Notes under the pieces: model-generated
Databases searched by the model: none
What the model was told of the DNA's origin: nothing
Seen by the model: only the letters and a program-made list of their open reading frames with translations
In this document: positions 1-8,184 of the stretch, in pieces
Layout: the number at the start of each line of letters is the position of its first letter
Numbering within the stretch: the first letter of the stretch is position 1
Translations under genes and position numbers: made by a program
Assembly: GCF_900187975.1 (NCBI RefSeq)
Contig: NZ_FZPC01000004.1
Span: forward strand, 1 to 64,000
Reading direction: 5' to 3'
Length of the DNA stretch: 64,000 nt
Source: Pseudomonas delhiensis
Lineage (GTDB): Bacteria > Pseudomonadota > Gammaproteobacteria > Pseudomonadales > Pseudomonadaceae

Positions 1-50
1 TGTCACCCATGTGACTGAACTCATTTGTTACCCATGTGCTTGTCCTCTAC
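1..50. repeat. Tandem 25-bp direct repeat, possible IS-end remnant
   Basis: Two adjacent 25-bp units start at 1 and 26 and share the core TGTYACCCATGTG. IS21-family elements have ends that begin with TGT and carry several short tandem terminal repeats, so this could be such an end. No transposase follows to the right, and the unit abuts the start of the composite repeat at 53. The IS reading is an inference from a very short stretch at the window edge. Confidence 0.35.
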
Positions 51-52
51 AT

Positions 53-605
53 GCCCCGACATACGGGCCCGATGGAGCCGGGCTACCCTCACGAATTCCC
101 CCGCCACGGAGGCCCGCCCCGACAGCACGTCCCTGTGCTGATCGGGGCTCTAGCGACATCCATGTCGCATGACTTCCTGAGCGCCGGTTTCGCTCGGCCT
201 CCTGAAGGGGCGTTCCGGTGCGCTCGGATGTTTCTCTGGAAACCCGTAGGGCGCCGGCCACGCCGGACACCTGGGTGGCACGGCCAACGGCGGATAACCG
301 CGAACGGTTATTCGCCCTACGAGTTTGCCGGCTGACGTTGCGTTATCCGCTTGCTCGGGACAGCCCCCTCTCCCTTCAGGGCGGGCCGCGTAGGCGAGGG
401 TTGGGGAGAGGGGGCGGACTTCGCCCACGCACCTCTGCCACCCCTGACGCCGTCCCCCCTCCCTAACCCTCCCCCGCAAGCGGGAGAGGGGACCGTTCGG
501 CGTGAGGCGGAATCACGAAGCTCCCGGGTTCCCACGTAGGGCGCATAACGCCTACGGCGTTATCCGCCGAATCGCGGTACGGTTCCAGGTAGCACGGGCG
601 TAGGA
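53..605 (+). repeat. Left arm of a long inverted composite repeat
   Basis: This noncoding stretch reappears in reverse complement at about 55741-56374. The part at 53-242 matches 56182-56374 with about seven mismatches in 190 bp. The rest contains the same blocks in the same order: a GGCGGATAACCGCG palindrome near 290-325, paired CCCTCTCCC blocks at 362-495 and the GTAGGGCGCATAACGCC palindrome at 536-570. The right arm carries about 110 extra bases after the 190-bp block. Open frames run through it, but they are not preserved by a shared start and match no family I know, so I treat it as repeat DNA. A GTAGGAGCGGACTCCGTCCG palindrome follows at 601-625. Confidence 0.8.
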
Positions 606-714
606 GCGGACTCCGTCCGCGATTGGCCCCCGGCCGCGCCAATCGTCAGGCATCGCTGCCCGGGCCAACGGTTTTCCCGATGGGGCACCAGAAACCCCAT
701 TCGGCCCGCGCCCG

Positions 715-1458
715 CTAGAACCGCTTCGTCGCCCGCGCCACCACGGTTGCCGTGCAGATGTCCTTGAAGCCCTGCCAGTTGTAGCACTCGCTCTGCGACA
801 GGTCGGTGTCGATGTAGCTCAGCGACCAGTCGATGCCGACGAACTCCCTGTCCAGGCGCGCCTCCCATTCGTGGTAGGTGCTGCGGGTGCCGCCGTCGCC
901 GGCGAGGTAGAGCGGGTCCTTGGCGTCGTTGCGGCCGTAGCGCAGCTTGGCCTGGAAGCCGGACGGCAGTTCGAAGCCGTAGCCGACGTAGCTGTAGAGC
1001 TGGCTCTGGTCCTTGCCGAAGTAGGTGGTGATGTCCTTCGAGTAGTAGCTGGCCAGCTCGAAGCCGTAGGCGTTGAGGATGGCGTAGGCCTCGCTCTGGT
1101 TGAACTGGCCTTCCTTCGGGTAGCGGTACTGGATGTAGCCCAGATCCAGGCTCACCGCGTCGGTGGCCTGCCAGTACCAGCCGGCGTAGTAGTCCAGTTC
1201 CTGGCGGCTCTTGAGGCCATAGCCGAAGTCGACGTTGGAGCTCCACACGCCGAGGTACAGGCCGCTGCTGTGCTGCAGGGTGGCGCCGGCCTGGATGGCC
1301 GGGTCGTTCTGCGTCTGCGAGATGCCGCGGGAGCGGTAGTCGCTGGCCAGGGTGGCCTCCAGCTGGACCGAGAGGTCGTCGGTCAGCTCCAGCGCGTGGC
1401 CGCTGGTGAAAGGCGCGCAGGCGAGCGCCGCGCCTAGGACGAGAGTGTTGTACTTCAT
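715..1458 (-). CDS. TorF-family putative porin
   Basis: The 247-residue product begins with a signal peptide (about residues 1-23, ending SGHA) and then reads as a string of short amphipathic beta strands rich in Tyr, Gly and aromatic pairs. It ends in RATKRF, with the terminal aromatic typical of outer-membrane beta-barrel proteins. The opening of the mature part (TLASDYRSRGISQTQ) is characteristic of the TorF/Gcw_chp putative porins. The longer open frame reaching 1767 overlaps the amidohydrolase gene, so I start at the ATG preceded by GGGTAAG. It lies 136 bp downstream of the amidohydrolase gene on the same strand, which suggests a shared transcript and a role in taking up that enzyme's substrate. 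The substrate is unknown. Confidence 0.8.
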   Translation of the reverse strand: MKYNTLVLGAALACAPFTSGHALELTDDLSVQLEATLASDYRSRGISQTQNDPAIQAGATLQHSSGLYLGVWSSNVDFGYGLKSRQELDYYAGWYWQATDAVSLDLGYIQYRYPKEGQFNQSEAYAILNAYGFELASYYSKDITTYFGKDQSQLYSYVGYGFELPSGFQAKLRYGRNDAKDPLYLAGDGGTRSTYHEWEARLDREFVGIDWSLSYIDTDLSQSECYNWQGFKDICTATVVARATKRF

Positions 1459-1594
1459 GGACTTACCCTTTGTTGTGCTTGTGTGGGCAGGAAAAAGCCC
1501 GCGCAGCCCCCTCCCGCCGGCGAGCCGGGAAGCGAAAGGGAAGGGGCGGCGGGAAGGGCCGGGCTTCAGTGGCCCGGCATTGGAGCGAACGGCT

Positions 1595-3352
1595 TCAGAG
1601 GCCCTGCTGGCCGTCGGCGCGGTAGACCTCGCGGCCGCCGAACAGGGTGTGCAGCACCCTGGCCTCGCCCAGTTCGGCGTCGGGGACGCTGAACAGGTCG
1701 CGGTCGAGCACCACCAGATCGGCCTGCTTGCCGGGGGCCAGGCTGCCGATCTTCCCGTCCAGGCCAATGGCCTTGGCGGCGTTGAGGGTGTACGCGTAGA
1801 ACATCGTCTGGCGGTCGATGCGCTGCTCGGGGTTGAGCACGCCCTTCGGGCCCTGGCGCGTCACCGCCTGGTACATGGCCTTCAGCGGGTCGGGGGTGGA
1901 CACCGGCCAGTCGCTGGCCCCGGCGATGGTGGCGCCGGCGTCCAGCAGCGATTTCGCCGGGTACATGTAGCGGAAGGCGTCGTCGGCGATGTAGGGCTTG
2001 ACCAGGTCGAGGGTGTAGTCCTCGGCGGTGGCCCAGTCCAGCTGCATCGAGGCGATCACCCCGAGCTGCCTGAAGCGCGGGAAGTCCGCCGGGTTGACCA
2101 GTTGCAGGTGGGTGATGGAGTGGGTCACGCCGCTCTGCCGGTCCTTGCGCGCCTGGGCGATGCCGTTGAGCGACTCGCGCACCGCGCGGTCGCCGATGGC
2201 GTGGATGTGCACCAGCCAGCCGCGGGCGTCAGCGGCGCTGACCAACTCGCCGAAGTGCTGCGGGTCCAGCAGCAGTTCGCCGGGCTTGTGCAGGTTCTTG
2301 TAGTCCTCCAGCAGCGAGGCGGACTGCGCCGGGTATTCCAGCACGCCGTCGGCGAACACCTTGATGCCCGGCAGGCTCAGGTTGGGGATGCCCTGGAACT
2401 GCCGGCGCACCTTGTCGATCACCGCCAGGTCCGCCGGGCGGCTCTTCGGGTTGACCACCAGCAGCGCGGCGACGTGGGCGCTGAGCTGGCCGTTGCGTGC
2501 CAGGTCGCGGTACACCGGCAGCACGCCGAGGGTGTGCTCGGTGGGCTTGATGTCGAACAGCGCCTGGCCCGGGCTGCCGTTGGCCGCCGGGTCCATCCAG
2601 GCGGTGATGCCCAGGCTGTTGTTGTACTGCACGGCGGCCAGGCCGGCGCGGTCGAGGGTCTGCTGGTCGGCGGCGGGCATGGCTTCGGCCACGCGGTCGA
2701 AGCCGGAGTCGACGACGAAGCCGGTGGGGGTGAAGTCCTTGGCGTGGGCGATGTTCTGCTGCTCGCTGGCCGGCAGCGAGCGTACCCGCCTGGCGTCGAG
2801 CCCGGCGCGCTGGAGCATGGCGGCGTTGGCCCAGGCGGTGTGGTGGTCGCTGCCGATGAACACGATGGGCACCTTCGCCCATTCGCCGGCGTTGAAGATT
2901 TTCGCCAGCCCCTCGGCCTGGGACCAGTAGCTGGAGTGCATGCCGTTGAGCACCAGGATGTCGCCGACCCTGGCCTTGCCGCTGTCGCGGGCCTCGCGCA
3001 GGCGCTGAGCCAGCTCGTCGAGGCTGACCTGTTCGTCCTGCATGCTCGCGGCGATCAGCTCCAGGCCGCCGAAGATGGAATGCGAGTGGCTGTCGATGAA
3101 GCCGGGCATCAGCAGCTTGCCGCCGAGGTCGACCTGGCGGCTGTGGGCGTCGCCGAGGGCGCGTACTTCCTGGTCGCTGCCGACCTTCAGCACCTTGTCG
3201 CCGGCGATGGCCACCGCCTGCTGCAGCGGCTGCCCGGGCTCGGCGGTGAAGACCTTGGCGTTGTACAGGATCAGGTCCGCGGTTTGTGCGTGGGCTTCCA
3301 AAGTACCCAGTGCGATTGCGACAGCGAGTGCGCCCTTGATGAGCCTTCGCAT
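1595..3352 (-). CDS. Exported amidohydrolase (YtcJ-like metal-dependent hydrolase)
   Basis: The 585-residue protein has a signal peptide (about residues 1-22, ending EAHA), so it probably works in the periplasm. The amidohydrolase core shows the metal-binding DSHSHS at about residues 87-92, a second metal-ligand segment HIHAIGD near 382, and ASDWP near 479 holding the catalytic Asp. Length and order fit the YtcJ/amidohydrolase_3 group, which hydrolyses C-N bonds in amides or cyclic amides. The substrate cannot be read from the sequence. A porin gene follows and a LysR gene diverges 115 bp upstream, which together look like a small substrate-specific uptake and hydrolysis unit. Confidence 0.85.
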   Translation of the reverse strand: MRRLIKGALAVAIALGTLEAHAQTADLILYNAKVFTAEPGQPLQQAVAIAGDKVLKVGSDQEVRALGDAHSRQVDLGGKLLMPGFIDSHSHSIFGGLELIAASMQDEQVSLDELAQRLREARDSGKARVGDILVLNGMHSSYWSQAEGLAKIFNAGEWAKVPIVFIGSDHHTAWANAAMLQRAGLDARRVRSLPASEQQNIAHAKDFTPTGFVVDSGFDRVAEAMPAADQQTLDRAGLAAVQYNNSLGITAWMDPAANGSPGQALFDIKPTEHTLGVLPVYRDLARNGQLSAHVAALLVVNPKSRPADLAVIDKVRRQFQGIPNLSLPGIKVFADGVLEYPAQSASLLEDYKNLHKPGELLLDPQHFGELVSAADARGWLVHIHAIGDRAVRESLNGIAQARKDRQSGVTHSITHLQLVNPADFPRFRQLGVIASMQLDWATAEDYTLDLVKPYIADDAFRYMYPAKSLLDAGATIAGASDWPVSTPDPLKAMYQAVTRQGPKGVLNPEQRIDRQTMFYAYTLNAAKAIGLDGKIGSLAPGKQADLVVLDRDLFSVPDAELGEARVLHTLFGGREVYRADGQQGL

Positions 3353-3438
3353 GACTTCCCCTTGCTTGGTGGTTGATTTTTATTGGTCTGCACAAGAGGC
3401 TACTGGCCGGGGGCTATTCCCCGAAAGCCAGTCGCTGG

Positions 3439-3451
3439 CACAAGACTTGTG
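3439..3451. promoter_or_regulatory. Interrupted palindrome between amidohydrolase and LysR genes
   Basis: CACAAG-A-CTTGTG is a perfect 13-bp inverted repeat in the 115-bp divergent intergenic region, ending 16 bp before the LysR start. LysR proteins usually bind interrupted palindromes here. Assigning it to this regulator is an inference. Confidence 0.35.
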
Positions 3452-3467
3452 AAAAATTGGAAAGAAT

Positions 3468-4379
3468 ATGGACAGGTTCAGCAGCCTAGCCCTCTTCGTC
3501 GCCTGCGCCGAGACCGGCAGTTTCAGCCGCGCCGCCGAGCAGCAGGGCAAGACCCCCTCGGCGGTGACCAAGGCCATCGGCCAGCTGGAGGCCAGCCTCG
3601 GCGCACGCCTGTTCGAGCGCACCACGCGCAGCATGGCGCTGACCGAGGCCGGGCAGCTGTACCTGGACAGCGCCCGCGAAGTGCTGGCGCGCATGCACGA
3701 GACCGCCGAGGAAATCGGCCAGCTGCAGCACAGCCTGCGCGGCAGCCTGCGGATCACCGCGCCGCTGGCCTTCGGCGCGGCCTTCCTCAACGACGTCTGC
3801 GCCGACTTCCTCATCCAGCACCCGGACCTGCGCCTGCAGGTGGACCTCGGCGACAGCTACGTCGACCTGCTCGACGGCCGCTACGACCTGGCCCTGCGCC
3901 TGGGCCACAGCAACCTGCCGGGGCTGATCGTGCGGCCGCTGGTGGAGAACCGCGTGGCGCTCTGCGCCAGCCCCGAATACCTGGCGCGCCGCGGCGAGCC
4001 CCGGCACCCGCTGGAGCTGGCCGGGCACGACCGCCTGACCTACTGGCACCCGGCGCTGGACACCCGCTGGTGGCTGGAGCGCGATGGCGAGCGCTTCTCC
4101 ATCCTGCGCGAGGGGCGCCTGAGCAGCGACAACCACGAGCTGCTGCTGGCCGCCTGCCTGAAGGGCAGGGGGCTGATGCCCTGCCCGCTGTGGAGCGCCT
4201 TGCCGTACCTGCGCGACGGGCGCCTGTGCAGCGTGCTGGACGACTACTACTTCGACCCCGATGCCTTCGGCCAGCGCATCCTCGCCGTCTACCCCAGCCA
4301 CAGGCGCGCCACGCGCAAGATCCTCGCCTTCATCGAGCACCTGGAAGGCGCCCTGCGCCAGCTCGGCATCGAGGCCTGA
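3468..4379 (+). CDS. LysR-family transcriptional regulator
   Basis: The 303-residue protein has the N-terminal winged HTH of LysR regulators (about residues 1-60, with FSRAAEQQGKTPSAVTKAI and LGARLFERTTRSMALT) and a periplasmic-binding-protein-like effector domain from about 90. The start codon sits 115 bp from the divergently transcribed amidohydrolase gene, the usual arrangement for a LysR protein controlling its neighbour. Its stop codon abuts the end of the convergent AraC gene. The effector may be the amidohydrolase substrate or product; this is inferred only from position. Confidence 0.88.
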   Translation: MDRFSSLALFVACAETGSFSRAAEQQGKTPSAVTKAIGQLEASLGARLFERTTRSMALTEAGQLYLDSAREVLARMHETAEEIGQLQHSLRGSLRITAPLAFGAAFLNDVCADFLIQHPDLRLQVDLGDSYVDLLDGRYDLALRLGHSNLPGLIVRPLVENRVALCASPEYLARRGEPRHPLELAGHDRLTYWHPALDTRWWLERDGERFSILREGRLSSDNHELLLAACLKGRGLMPCPLWSALPYLRDGRLCSVLDDYYFDPDAFGQRILAVYPSHRRATRKILAFIEHLEGALRQLGIEA

Positions 4380-5387
4380 CTAGCGGCCGCGGAAACGCCC
4401 CGGCGGCACGCCCTTCCAGCGCTTGAAGGCGTGGATGAAGTTGGACACCTCGCCATAGCCCAGGCGCTCGGCGATCTCCTCCAGGCGGATGGCGCCGGTG
4501 CCCAGCAGTTCCTCGGCCAGGGCCTGGCGCACCTCGTCGAGCAGGGCGCGGTAGCTGCTGCCCTCGTCCTGCAGGCGGCGGCGCAGGGTGCGCGAGGTCA
4601 TGTGCAGCTCCTGCGCCACCTGCTCCATGTCCGGCAGGCGCCCCGGGGTGCGCAGCAGGCGGTCGCGGATGCGTCCGGCCAGGCCGCCCAGCTCCTGGCG
4701 CCGGGCCAGCAGGGCGCGGCATTGTTCCTCGCAGTGCCGGGCCACCTGCGGGTTGGCGCCGGGCAGCGGCAGGTCGAGGGCGGCGCTGGCGAAGACGACG
4801 CGGTTGGCGGCCTGGCCGAACGCCGGCTCCACGCCCAGTTCGGCCAGGTACAGGCTAGTGTCGGCGGGGCGCGGGCGGCGGAATTCGGCGCGCAGGACCG
4901 GCAGCGGGCGCCCGGTCAGGTCGCGCTGGATGCGCAGCACGCCGCCCAGGTCGCGTTCGCAGGCGAAGGCGCGGACGTCCTCCGGCACGGCGGCGTCGTC
5001 CAGCAGCAGGCAGGCCTCGGCGCCGTCCTCCTGCAAGTCCAGGCGGGTGAACACGTAGGTCAGCCCCAGGTAGCGCAGGCCCAGGTGCGCGGCGCCGCGG
5101 AAGTTCGGGCTGCTTAGCAGGGCGAAGCCCCAGATGCCGTAGGTGTTCAGGTGGTAGCGCAGGCCGGCCTGCAGGCTGCTGCCGGCGGGCAGGCGCTGCG
5201 CCAGGTTGCGCAGCACCTGCAGCTCGCAGGGGGCGTCGATCTCGCGGGCCGGGTCGGCCAGCACCGCCAGGTCCAGGCCGCTGCCGTGCAGGCAGTCCTC
5301 CAGGGCCAGGCCGTGGTCGAGGCCGAACTGGGTGAGCAACTGCACGCTCAGGGCGCTGCGGCGGGTGGGCCAGGGCTGGTCGGGCAT
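4380..5387 (-). CDS. AraC-family transcriptional regulator
   Basis: The 335-residue protein ends in a double HTH (about residues 235-330), with MEQVAQELHMTSRTLRRRLQDEG as first helix-turn-helix and the AraC signature region RLEEIAERLGYGEVSNFIHAFKRW near the C-terminus, in pieces typical of the family. The N-terminal two thirds match the AraC-binding-like domain found in Pseudomonas OruR/VirS-type regulators. It is divergent from the monooxygenase-esterase operon with 149 bp between starts, so it probably controls that operon. The inducing ligand is not evident. Confidence 0.85.
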   Translation of the reverse strand: MPDQPWPTRRSALSVQLLTQFGLDHGLALEDCLHGSGLDLAVLADPAREIDAPCELQVLRNLAQRLPAGSSLQAGLRYHLNTYGIWGFALLSSPNFRGAAHLGLRYLGLTYVFTRLDLQEDGAEACLLLDDAAVPEDVRAFACERDLGGVLRIQRDLTGRPLPVLRAEFRRPRPADTSLYLAELGVEPAFGQAANRVVFASAALDLPLPGANPQVARHCEEQCRALLARRQELGGLAGRIRDRLLRTPGRLPDMEQVAQELHMTSRTLRRRLQDEGSSYRALLDEVRQALAEELLGTGAIRLEEIAERLGYGEVSNFIHAFKRWKGVPPGRFRGR

Positions 5388-5536
5388 CGGTGGCTTTGTC
5401 CGGAAATCACAATTTAATGTCCGACTATGCCATAACCCGGCGCGGAGGGTGGCACTAGCCTATGCTCATCCGCCAGCGCGGCGGACGACGGCAGGCCTTG
5501 CGGGGCCGCCGTCCAGCCAAAATCGGGAGCACAACA

Positions 5537-7012
5537 ATGCACAATACTTCCCGTGATCCGGCACCCTTGCGCGTGCTGGTCATCGGCGCCGGCTTCGGCG
5601 GCCTGGGCCTGGCCATCCGCCTGCAGCGGGCCGGCATCCATGACTACCTGATCCTCGAGAAGGCCGCCGACGTCGGCGGTGTATGGCGCGAGAACAGCTA
5701 CCCCGGGGCCGCCTGCGACGTGCCTTCGCACCTGTATTCCTTCTCCTTCGAGCCCAAGGCCGACTGGACGCGCAAGTTCGCGCCCCAGGCGGAGATCCTC
5801 GACTACCTGCGCCACTGCGCCGACAAGTACGGCCTGCGCCCGCGCATCCGCTTCGGCTGCGAGGCGGTGGACGCCTGCTTCGACGAGGCCGCCGGGCAGT
5901 GGGTGGTGCGCTGCGCCGACGGGCAGACGCTGCGCGCCCGTGCCCTGGTCTGCGCCACCGGCCAGCTGAGCCGGCCGCTGTACCCGCGCATCCCCGGCCT
6001 GGAGGGCTTCCGCGGCGCGGCCTTCCACTCGGCGCACTGGGACCAGCGCGCCGACCTGCGCGGCAAGCGCGTGGCGGTGATCGGCACCGGCGCCAGCGCC
6101 ATCCAGTTCGTCCCGCGCATCGCCCCGCAGGTGGCCGAGCTGCTGCTGTTCCAGCGCAGCGCGCCCTACGTGATCGCCAAGCCGGACCGCCCCTACGCCG
6201 CCTGGGAGCGCCGGCTCAAGGCGCGCCTGCCCTGGCTGCAGCGCCTGGACCGCGGCCTCAAGTACCTGCAGCACGAGTCACGGGTGCTGGCCTTTTCCAC
6301 CTTCCCGCCGCTGATGAAGTTCATGCAGCTGAGCTTCCGCCTGAACCTGCGCCGCGGCATCGCCGATGCGCAACTGCGCCGGCGGTTGATCCCTGACTAC
6401 CCGCTGGGCTGCAAGCGCATCCTCATCAGCAACGACTACTACCCGGCGCTGGCGCGGGACAACGTACGGGTGATCGACACCGGCATCGAGCGGGTGACCG
6501 AGGGCGCCATCGTCACCCGCGACGGCCAGCGCCACCCGGTGGACGCCATCGTCTTCGGCACCGGCTTCGCCGCCACCGAGTTCCTCGCCCCCATGCGCAT
6601 CCAGGGCCTGGGCGGGCGCTGGCTGGAACAGGCCTGGGCCGAGGGCGCCGAGGCCTACAAGGGCATCAGCGTCAGTGGCTTCCCCAACCTGTTCATCCTC
6701 TACGGGCCGAACACCAACCTGGGGCACAACTCCATCGTCTACATGCTGGAGAGCCAGTTCCCCTACGTGCTGGCCTGCCTGCGCCACCTCGACGAGCAGG
6801 GCCTGCGCTACCTGGACGTGCGGCCCGCCGTGCAGAGCGCCTACAACCAGGCCCTGCAGCGCGGCCTGCAGCACACCGTGTGGGAGAGCGGCTGCGACAG
6901 CTGGTACAAGACCGCCGCCGGCCGCAACACCAACAACTGGCCGGGCTTCACCTTCCGCTACCGCCAACAGACCCGTCAGCCGGAGTTCGCCGACTATGAA
7001 TGCGCCCGTTGA
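5537..7012 (+). CDS. Flavin-dependent monooxygenase, Baeyer-Villiger type
   Basis: The 491-residue protein has an FAD Rossmann motif VIGAGFGGLG near residues 15-24, an NADPH Rossmann motif VAVIGTGASAIQF near 178-190, and FRGAAFHSAHWD near 157-168. The last fits the FxGxxxHxxxW fingerprint that separates Baeyer-Villiger monooxygenases from other flavin monooxygenases. Such enzymes turn ketones into esters or lactones using O2 and NADPH. I chose the ATG at 5537, behind GGGAGC, because the 25 extra residues from 5462 are low-complexity and precede the normal family N-terminus. The next gene overlaps by 17 bp and encodes an esterase, which could cleave the ester formed. The substrate is unknown. 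Confidence 0.88.
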   Translation: MHNTSRDPAPLRVLVIGAGFGGLGLAIRLQRAGIHDYLILEKAADVGGVWRENSYPGAACDVPSHLYSFSFEPKADWTRKFAPQAEILDYLRHCADKYGLRPRIRFGCEAVDACFDEAAGQWVVRCADGQTLRARALVCATGQLSRPLYPRIPGLEGFRGAAFHSAHWDQRADLRGKRVAVIGTGASAIQFVPRIAPQVAELLLFQRSAPYVIAKPDRPYAAWERRLKARLPWLQRLDRGLKYLQHESRVLAFSTFPPLMKFMQLSFRLNLRRGIADAQLRRRLIPDYPLGCKRILISNDYYPALARDNVRVIDTGIERVTEGAIVTRDGQRHPVDAIVFGTGFAATEFLAPMRIQGLGGRWLEQAWAEGAEAYKGISVSGFPNLFILYGPNTNLGHNSIVYMLESQFPYVLACLRHLDEQGLRYLDVRPAVQSAYNQALQRGLQHTVWESGCDSWYKTAAGRNTNNWPGFTFRYRQQTRQPEFADYECAR

Positions 7013-7937
7013 GTTCGCTCCGCCGGTTTCCCTCTCGCAGCGCCTGCTCGCCGGCCTGCTGCGCGGCACCCTGCGCCTGCTGTTCCGCGGGCTGATGCGC
7101 CCGTCGATCCCGGTGCCGATGCAGCGCCGGGTGCTGAATGCGCTTACCGCCGCCACCCTGACCCCGCGTGGCGTGCAGCGCGGCGCGGAAGTCATCGCCG
7201 GGGTGCCCTGCGAATGGCAGCGCGCGGGCCAGGGCGAAGGCCGCACGCTGCTCTACCTGCACGGCGGCGCCTACCTGGTGGGCTCGCCGGCCACGCACCG
7301 GGCGATCACCGCCAACCTGGCGCGCCTGGGCCGCCTCGACGTCTGCGCGGCGGACTACCGCCTGGCCCCGGAACACCGCTTCCCGGCGCCGCTGGAGGAC
7401 GCCCTGGCGGTGTACCAGGCGCTGCTGGCGCGCGGCCAGGACCCGGCGCGCCTGGCCGTGGCCGGGGATTCGGCCGGCGGCCACCTGGCCCTGCAACTGG
7501 CCGTGGCGTTGAAGGCGCGGGGCCTGCCGCTGCCCGGCGCGCTGGTGGTGTTCTCGCCGGTCACCGACGTCAGCTGCGCCCAGTGGCACCAGCCGAAGGC
7601 CGGCGACCCGCTGATCGGCCGCGCCTGGGTGGAAAGCGCCATCGCGATGTTCTGCCCGCCCGGCGTGGCGCGCGACTCGGCGCAGCTGTCGCCGCTGTTC
7701 GCCGACCTTGCCGGGCTGCCGCCGCTGCTGATCCAGGTCGGCGAGGACGAAGTGCTGCGCAACGACAGCCTGCGCCTGGCCGGCGCGGCGCGTAAGCGGG
7801 GCGTGGACGTCACCCTGCAGCGCTACCGCGACTGCTGGCACGTGTTCCAGGCCCACGCCGGGGTGCTGCGCATCGCCGACCAGGCCCTGGGCGAGGTGGC
7901 GGGCTTCCTCGGCCGGCACCTCGGGGGAGGGCGCTGA
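6996..7937 (+). CDS. Alpha/beta hydrolase, hormone-sensitive-lipase family
   Basis: The 313-residue protein has the HSL oxyanion-hole motif HGGAY near residue 88, the nucleophile elbow GDSAGG near 157, a catalytic Asp in GEDEVLRND near 249 and a catalytic His in CWHVF near 281. It is an esterase of the bacterial HSL (family IV) group. The start overlaps the end of the monooxygenase gene, indicating translational coupling. Together they suggest ketone to ester to alcohol plus acid. Its stop codon overlaps the ATG of the SDR remnant that follows. Confidence 0.87.
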   Translation: MNAPVEFAPPVSLSQRLLAGLLRGTLRLLFRGLMRPSIPVPMQRRVLNALTAATLTPRGVQRGAEVIAGVPCEWQRAGQGEGRTLLYLHGGAYLVGSPATHRAITANLARLGRLDVCAADYRLAPEHRFPAPLEDALAVYQALLARGQDPARLAVAGDSAGGHLALQLAVALKARGLPLPGALVVFSPVTDVSCAQWHQPKAGDPLIGRAWVESAIAMFCPPGVARDSAQLSPLFADLAGLPPLLIQVGEDEVLRNDSLRLAGAARKRGVDVTLQRYRDCWHVFQAHAGVLRIADQALGEVAGFLGRHLGGGR

Positions 7938-8077
7938 TGGACTGCATCCTGGTCACCGGCGCGGCCTCGGGCATAGGCGCGGCCAGCGCGCGGCTGTTCC
8001 AGGCCATGTGCCGGTCCGGCTGGCTGTCGCCGCCGGCGCTCAACCGCTGGGCGATGGGCTGGCTCAGCCGCGAGTGA
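7937..8077 (+). pseudogene. Internally deleted short-chain dehydrogenase remnant
   Basis: The ATG overlaps the esterase stop (TGATG). The first 20 codons read MDCILVTGAASGIGAASARL, a normal SDR N-terminus with the TGxxxGxG nucleotide-binding motif. The frame then jumps directly to a short tail ending WAMGWLSRE, giving only 46 residues where an SDR has about 250-280. The catalytic Ser, Tyr and Lys are all missing. This looks like an in-frame internal deletion of a third operon gene, leaving start and C-terminal codons. Monooxygenase, esterase and SDR genes often occur together, which supports the reading. Confidence 0.7.
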
Positions 8078-8120
8078 GCGCAGGGGGCTTGCACTGCCGT
8101 GGTGCAGCCCGGATGCTGTA

Positions 8121-8159
8121 GGGCCCGTCCGCAGCCGCAGGAGGTTGGCTGCCGGGCCC
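8121..8159. other. Strong GC-rich hairpin upstream of the EamA gene
   Basis: GGGCCCG and GCAGCC on the left pair with GGCTGC and CGGGCCC on the right, enclosing a short loop in the 107-bp gap after the SDR remnant. There is no T-run, so it is not a classical terminator. It could be a REP-like hairpin or an attenuating leader structure. Confidence 0.35.
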
Positions 8160-8184
8160 TTCCGCCCACCGCAAGGAAGCCGCC

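Noticed and set aside
36-335. Coding reading of the 190-bp block, also seen in the right arm near 56180-56380.
   Set aside because: The shared frame is part of a repeat with no stable start, no ribosome-binding site and no family match, so I treat it as noncoding repeat DNA.
675-707. Terminator after the porin gene.
   Set aside because: A CCGATGGGG/CCCCATTCGG inverted pair is present, but it is not followed by a T-run on the minus strand and the pairing is broken, so I left it out of the features.
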